64,000 bases of DNA, from contig NW_019774547.1 of NCBI RefSeq assembly GCF_001039355.2, positions 310,001 through 374,000 of the forward strand, given 5' to 3'. This document shows positions 60,320 through 64,000 of this stretch, piece by piece. A program made the translations under genes and the position numbers. Position 1 is the first letter of the stretch; the number at the start of each line of letters is the position of its first letter. A model generated the notes under the pieces. The model was not told where the DNA came from. It saw only the letters and a list, made by a program, of their open reading frames with translations, and did not search any database. This DNA is from Lingula anatina. Taxonomy: Eukaryota; Brachiopoda; Lingulata; Lingulida; Lingulidae.

Positions 60320-63300
60320 ATGGCCGACGAAGACGAAGTTGACATTGAAGGCGATTTTGAATTGGCTATTGAGTAAGTTTACGGTGGCGTATATGACGTA
60401 GAATTTTCCTGTTGTCAAGAGTCCACATGTCTCTTAATTTTGATTATAAGTACCTGTGTTTGCAGTCGTGTTAACGCACACATTCAACGTACAATTCTAA
60501 AGAAACTGAATCGCGACAAAAGAACAATAACTTGATGTCCAACTTAACTGAATAAGCAGGTGCTATACATACCATAACTGTATGATTTAAATATAATTTT
60601 TGCCCATTATATATTTTAATTAATCGAATTTGCCAAGTAAGTGTGGTAGGTCTAAAAGATAATCTCAGTATGTATTAATTTTGAATAAACTAGGCCAGAA
60701 CCATCAGTTGCTTATGATGTAAATGAGCTGCCTTCCAAAACCGCGAATCTGCTGCCAGAATTTACACAGCCACCATGGATGCTGGAACAAGTAAGATATT
60801 ATTTTGTAATATTTATGAATTATTTTTGTTAAACTATATTCTGGTGAAATAGAGCAGTCAAATGCATTACTCCATTCAGATGAAATGAAACAAAATTTAA
60901 ATATATATAACTACTGATTTTTTTACAGCAATGAGTAGGTAATTTATATTAATACCAACAGTGCCTAAAATGCTATCTGTCACTGCCTTATAATTATTAT
61001 TTTTCCCCAGGGCTGGTCTCTGGATCATCTGACCATGGATGAAAAAAGCAAGGCAACCATAGAGAAAATGCTTCTAGAGGAACAGTATCCTTATCTTAGA
61101 AAACATTTTTGATAAATGATCAGATACAGAGCTTCATCTTTGCTAAGATTCATATTTAGGAGCTGTTCAGATTGCCTCCTCTTATTTCCATTGTACTTGT
61201 ATAGTCACCAGCTTCTCTGTATTCTACTCAGTGCCAGTAAAAGGTGTGTTAGTCTGTTAATCTGTTCAAATGAATTCAGATAGAGTCACTGTGGAGTTCA
61301 TGCACACTAGCAAGAGCACACTAACTTGTTTTGAAAAGCACCATAGACTTTGCTTTAGAATGAACTCTGTTAAGGATCATATTTGATAATAATTATTTGT
61401 TTTGTGAAAGTATACATTTACCCATTTTCACAAAATATATAAAGCATAAAAGCCAGTAATACATGTGTTGCATGGAGGTTTAGTGTTCTGAAACCCAGAT
61501 GAGACATGTTTCCTTAAAGCATCTCAGACATTATTTGAATGGCACCAAGAGTGTTGGAAAAACCAAACCCTCTTGCAGCACACAGACCTCATCCACATAC
61601 AAGAAACCATGGACACAAGAAGAAAAGGACTTGTTTCATAAAGGATTGGTGAGAATTATTCAGTTTTATTTTCCATTTTTGTGATTTTAAATGGTCTGCT
61701 GGATTAAAAATGTCCACTCCTGAACAATGGATTTTAATAAGTCATAACTTAATATTCAGTTAAATTTTGCATTTATTACTTTAAAATCATAGTGTTACTG
61801 CCATATAAAAAATTTTTGATTCAGTGGCTTATAGATAGTCTATCTGGCCATCTGGAGAATTATTTTTATTAAGCTTTCAGCATTGTTTACACAATGCTAA
61901 CTTTTGACTGAAATATCTTTTGTTTACAGGAAATATTTGGTAGAAGTTGGACCAAGATTGCACAGTTAATCCCAACTAGAACTACCCTACAGGTGAAGAA
62001 CTATGCTCAGCAGTTCTTTAAAACACAAGTAAGTTAAAGTCTAAAGTGTTTTGTAGGTAGCCTTCAACCCTTACTGACCCAAACTTGGACAATGCTTACC
62101 AAAATATTTTAATTCGTGCCCAAATGTGGTGCCAGTTATGGTGCAGCGAGCCACAAATCCGAGTTATATGTTTTTGTCAACATAATACAATACTGGTACT
62201 TAATCAAAGCTACAAATATATATTTTTTCAGCTTTTGTTGTGTCATGCATGCATGTGTGTAAGAATATTTGCCATGTAATTATGTAGAATTACAACATGT
62301 TTGTATTCATCATGTTGTATACTGCATTTCAGAACAAGCACAATGCAAGGCTACTGCAATCTTTTGACCTCAAAGACCTGGAAGAAATTTCTAGAGGCAG
62401 TGACAAGCCACCTGATCCATTGGAAACTGCACTGAAGTTAGTCACAACTGGTCAACCAACAGTGCCATCAGCTTTAGCTTCACCCCAGAGAAAACAGCTG
62501 AAGCCAAGCATGCCTCTTCGACATAAATCAAAGAAAAAACCAAGACTTGAAGAAGATACCTGTCATTCAGATCCAGTGTCAGCTGTTCAGTCATGTACTG
62601 AGACCTCCATATTGCCTACTAATGTGACATTAAACCACTCATGTCCTAATCTGGATACTGGTATCCATGAGAACCTGGATATGAAGCTGGATATTAGAGA
62701 CATGGATAACATATTGCAATCTCCACAAAAGAAGGAACTACCAGATGATGTAATATGTATTGAAAAAGTTGAGGAAGATGAAGATGTAGAAATAGACATT
62801 GAGGATGACTCTGAGGTTGAAACTGACAATGCAGTTTTATTACAAAGGTCATCATCTCCTAGTTCTGTTTATGATAAACTCATTCAATCAGTGCATCTTG
62901 AAACACAGCCAGAAGTAGATGAGGAAGAAAATGTAGAGAAAGATGTACCAAATGACACAGGCACATATCTGGGATCTCATGATATTACAGAACACAGGAA
63001 TGAAGTATCACGTCAATCAGGTGTCTTAGGCAAAAGTAAAGACACAGAAGAATCATTGCTAAATGGCAGTATTTCTAGTAGTTCTTCAGTGATCAATACC
63101 TCAGACCAGTATAATAGTCATGGTGTGCTGCCTTGTGAAATGGATGGCAACTCCACTTCCAGCAGTGAACTACAAGGTGGAGAACAGGAGGATGACACAT
63201 TTAACCCATGTGGTAAGTAGGCACAGCCTGCCATGGCACCACAGGTAGCAGACTAATGACAATTAATTGGCAGGTACTTGAAGGTTTTGAATCAGCTGAA

Positions 63301-63994
63301 CCAGTCTGTGACTATAAATATTGTTTTCTATGTGGACATAAAGCTGTTATATAGTAACCCATTATAGATGTTAATAGAGAAATGAATTTGGTGGTTGACT
63401 TGTTATACTGTGGGACATGATGTAATGACCAAGTAATGCAGCACTTTTTAAAAATTTTATTTTGTATTTATATTCTTCAGAGTTTGAGATATTGACATCA
63501 ACAGGGAAGACTGCTACATTTCCAATACCTGTTGAAGAAACTTCTTTGGAACGGGATCAGATTCTAGATGAAGAAAAATATATTCATTCAGAATTCTTTG
63601 ATGGGCGCCCTATGAAGACACCCCAAAGATACCTGACGATCAGAAACCACATTATTGATGCATGGTAAGATAAGACGAGGAAAATGTAGTTTTTAAGCTG
63701 TAAGACCCGAAACATTAGTTGGCAACCAGTTTTTTAAGAAAAATTCATCTTTTACCTTTTTAACTCTTCTGGAATAATTGCACAACATCATCAATTTTCT
63801 TGTTATCCCTTTAATTATATGATTATCCTTTTGATTTTCATTTAATTTTGTCCTTTTTTGTAGGGAAAAGTGCAAACCAAAATTTCTGTACAAGACTGCA
63901 GTACGTCCAGGTTTGAAAAACTGCGGAGATGTGAATTGCATTGGTCGTATTCATACTTATTTAGAAGTAAAAGGATGTATTAACTTTAATTGTG
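60320..63994 (+). CDS. MYSM1: MYSM1 histone H2A deubiquitinase, first eight exons (3' truncated by window)
   Basis: Exons 60320-60372, 60694-60790, 61011-61084, 61528-61648, 61930-62028, 62333-63212, 63481-63664, 63864-63994; phases all close. The start is [12 protein letters not shown], as in human MYSM1. A SANT/Myb domain spans exons 4-5 ([38 protein letters not shown]). A long acidic, Ser-rich disordered exon 6 follows. Exons 7-8 open the SWIRM domain ([39 protein letters not shown]). The JAMM/MPN+ catalytic domain, which removes ubiquitin from H2A K119 in chromatin, must lie beyond 64000. Intron 3 has U12-type splice signals. WASHC5 is the divergent neighbour. Confidence 0.97.
61085..61527 (+). 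other. U12-type (minor spliceosome) intron in MYSM1
   Basis: Donor GTATCCTTAT (61085-61094) matches the U12 5' site RTATCCTTT in all but one base. TTCCTTAAA at 61510-61518 matches the U12 branch consensus TTCCTTRAC, with the branch A about 10 nt from the AG at 61526-61527. Only this acceptor gives the right phase; joined exons read MLLEEQHYLNGTK, like human MLLEEEYYLSKK. Confidence 0.85.
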
Positions 63995-64000
63995 GTAAGT

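Noticed and set aside
61499-61684. ATG-initiated 61-codon ORF as the start of MYSM1 exon 4
   Set aside because: The upstream part reads across the U12 branch site and acceptor; the phase-matched exon begins at 61528.
1-64000. A novel defence, mobile or prokaryote-like system
   Set aside because: Every recognisable gene is an ordinary animal gene with introns; no transposase, integrase, reverse transcriptase or viral gene was seen.

Overview
The window is nuclear DNA from an intron-rich, AT-rich animal genome. Introns follow GT-AG rules, genes are spliced from many short exons, and the sequence is dotted with short inverted-repeat elements, microsatellites and homopolymers. The gene set (WASHC5, MYSM1, ENOSF1, DLGAP5/HURP, BPNT2, a BTB-BACK-kelch protein, a GT32 glycosyltransferase, a CTHRC1-like collagen) is typical of bilaterian animals. 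A marine invertebrate such as a lophotrochozoan is my guess, but nothing here fixes the phylum. I see no prokaryotic operon, CRISPR array, rRNA or tRNA.

Layout: 1-2840, last exon and 3' UTR of a BPNT2-like Golgi phosphatase (+). 2860-13002, a 20-exon DLGAP5/HURP-like gene (-), convergent with BPNT2 and carrying an internal tandem duplication of its GKAP domain. 14392-15520, a nearly intronless GT32 glycosyltransferase (+). 15561-17600, an inverted-repeat element and unassigned DNA. 17603-20112, a four-exon BTB-BACK-kelch gene (+). 21110-21278, a MITE. 21329-23117, an unrecognised acidic gene (-) with one apparent frameshift. 27033-27764, a five-helix GPCR-like ORF (-). 28568-28817, an assembly gap between G/C runs. 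29946-36213, ENOSF1 (+), with two interchangeable copies of exon 2. 37743-59270, WASHC5/strumpellin (-), 27 coding exons; its 10.2-kb penultimate-but-one intron holds a complete CTHRC1-like secreted collagen gene on the opposite strand (40950-46604). 60320-64000, the first eight exons of MYSM1 (+), divergent from WASHC5 and cut by the window end before its MPN+ domain.

The genes do not form a pathway. They are housekeeping genes (endosomal actin assembly, mitotic spindle, chromatin deubiquitination, sugar-acid dehydration, sulfation-linked nucleotide hydrolysis) that happen to be neighbours. The most interesting structures are the mutually exclusive ENOSF1 exon pair, the duplicated GKAP domain with a fusion exon at the junction, the nested collagen gene, a U12-type intron in MYSM1, and a MITE inserted inside a short tandem array. 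Exon boundaries were set by hand from splice consensus and reading phase. Phases close exactly for ENOSF1 (442 aa), DLGAP5 (1387 aa), the kelch gene (535 aa) and the collagen gene (274 aa), and for WASHC5 (1164 aa) if one extra base is ignored.
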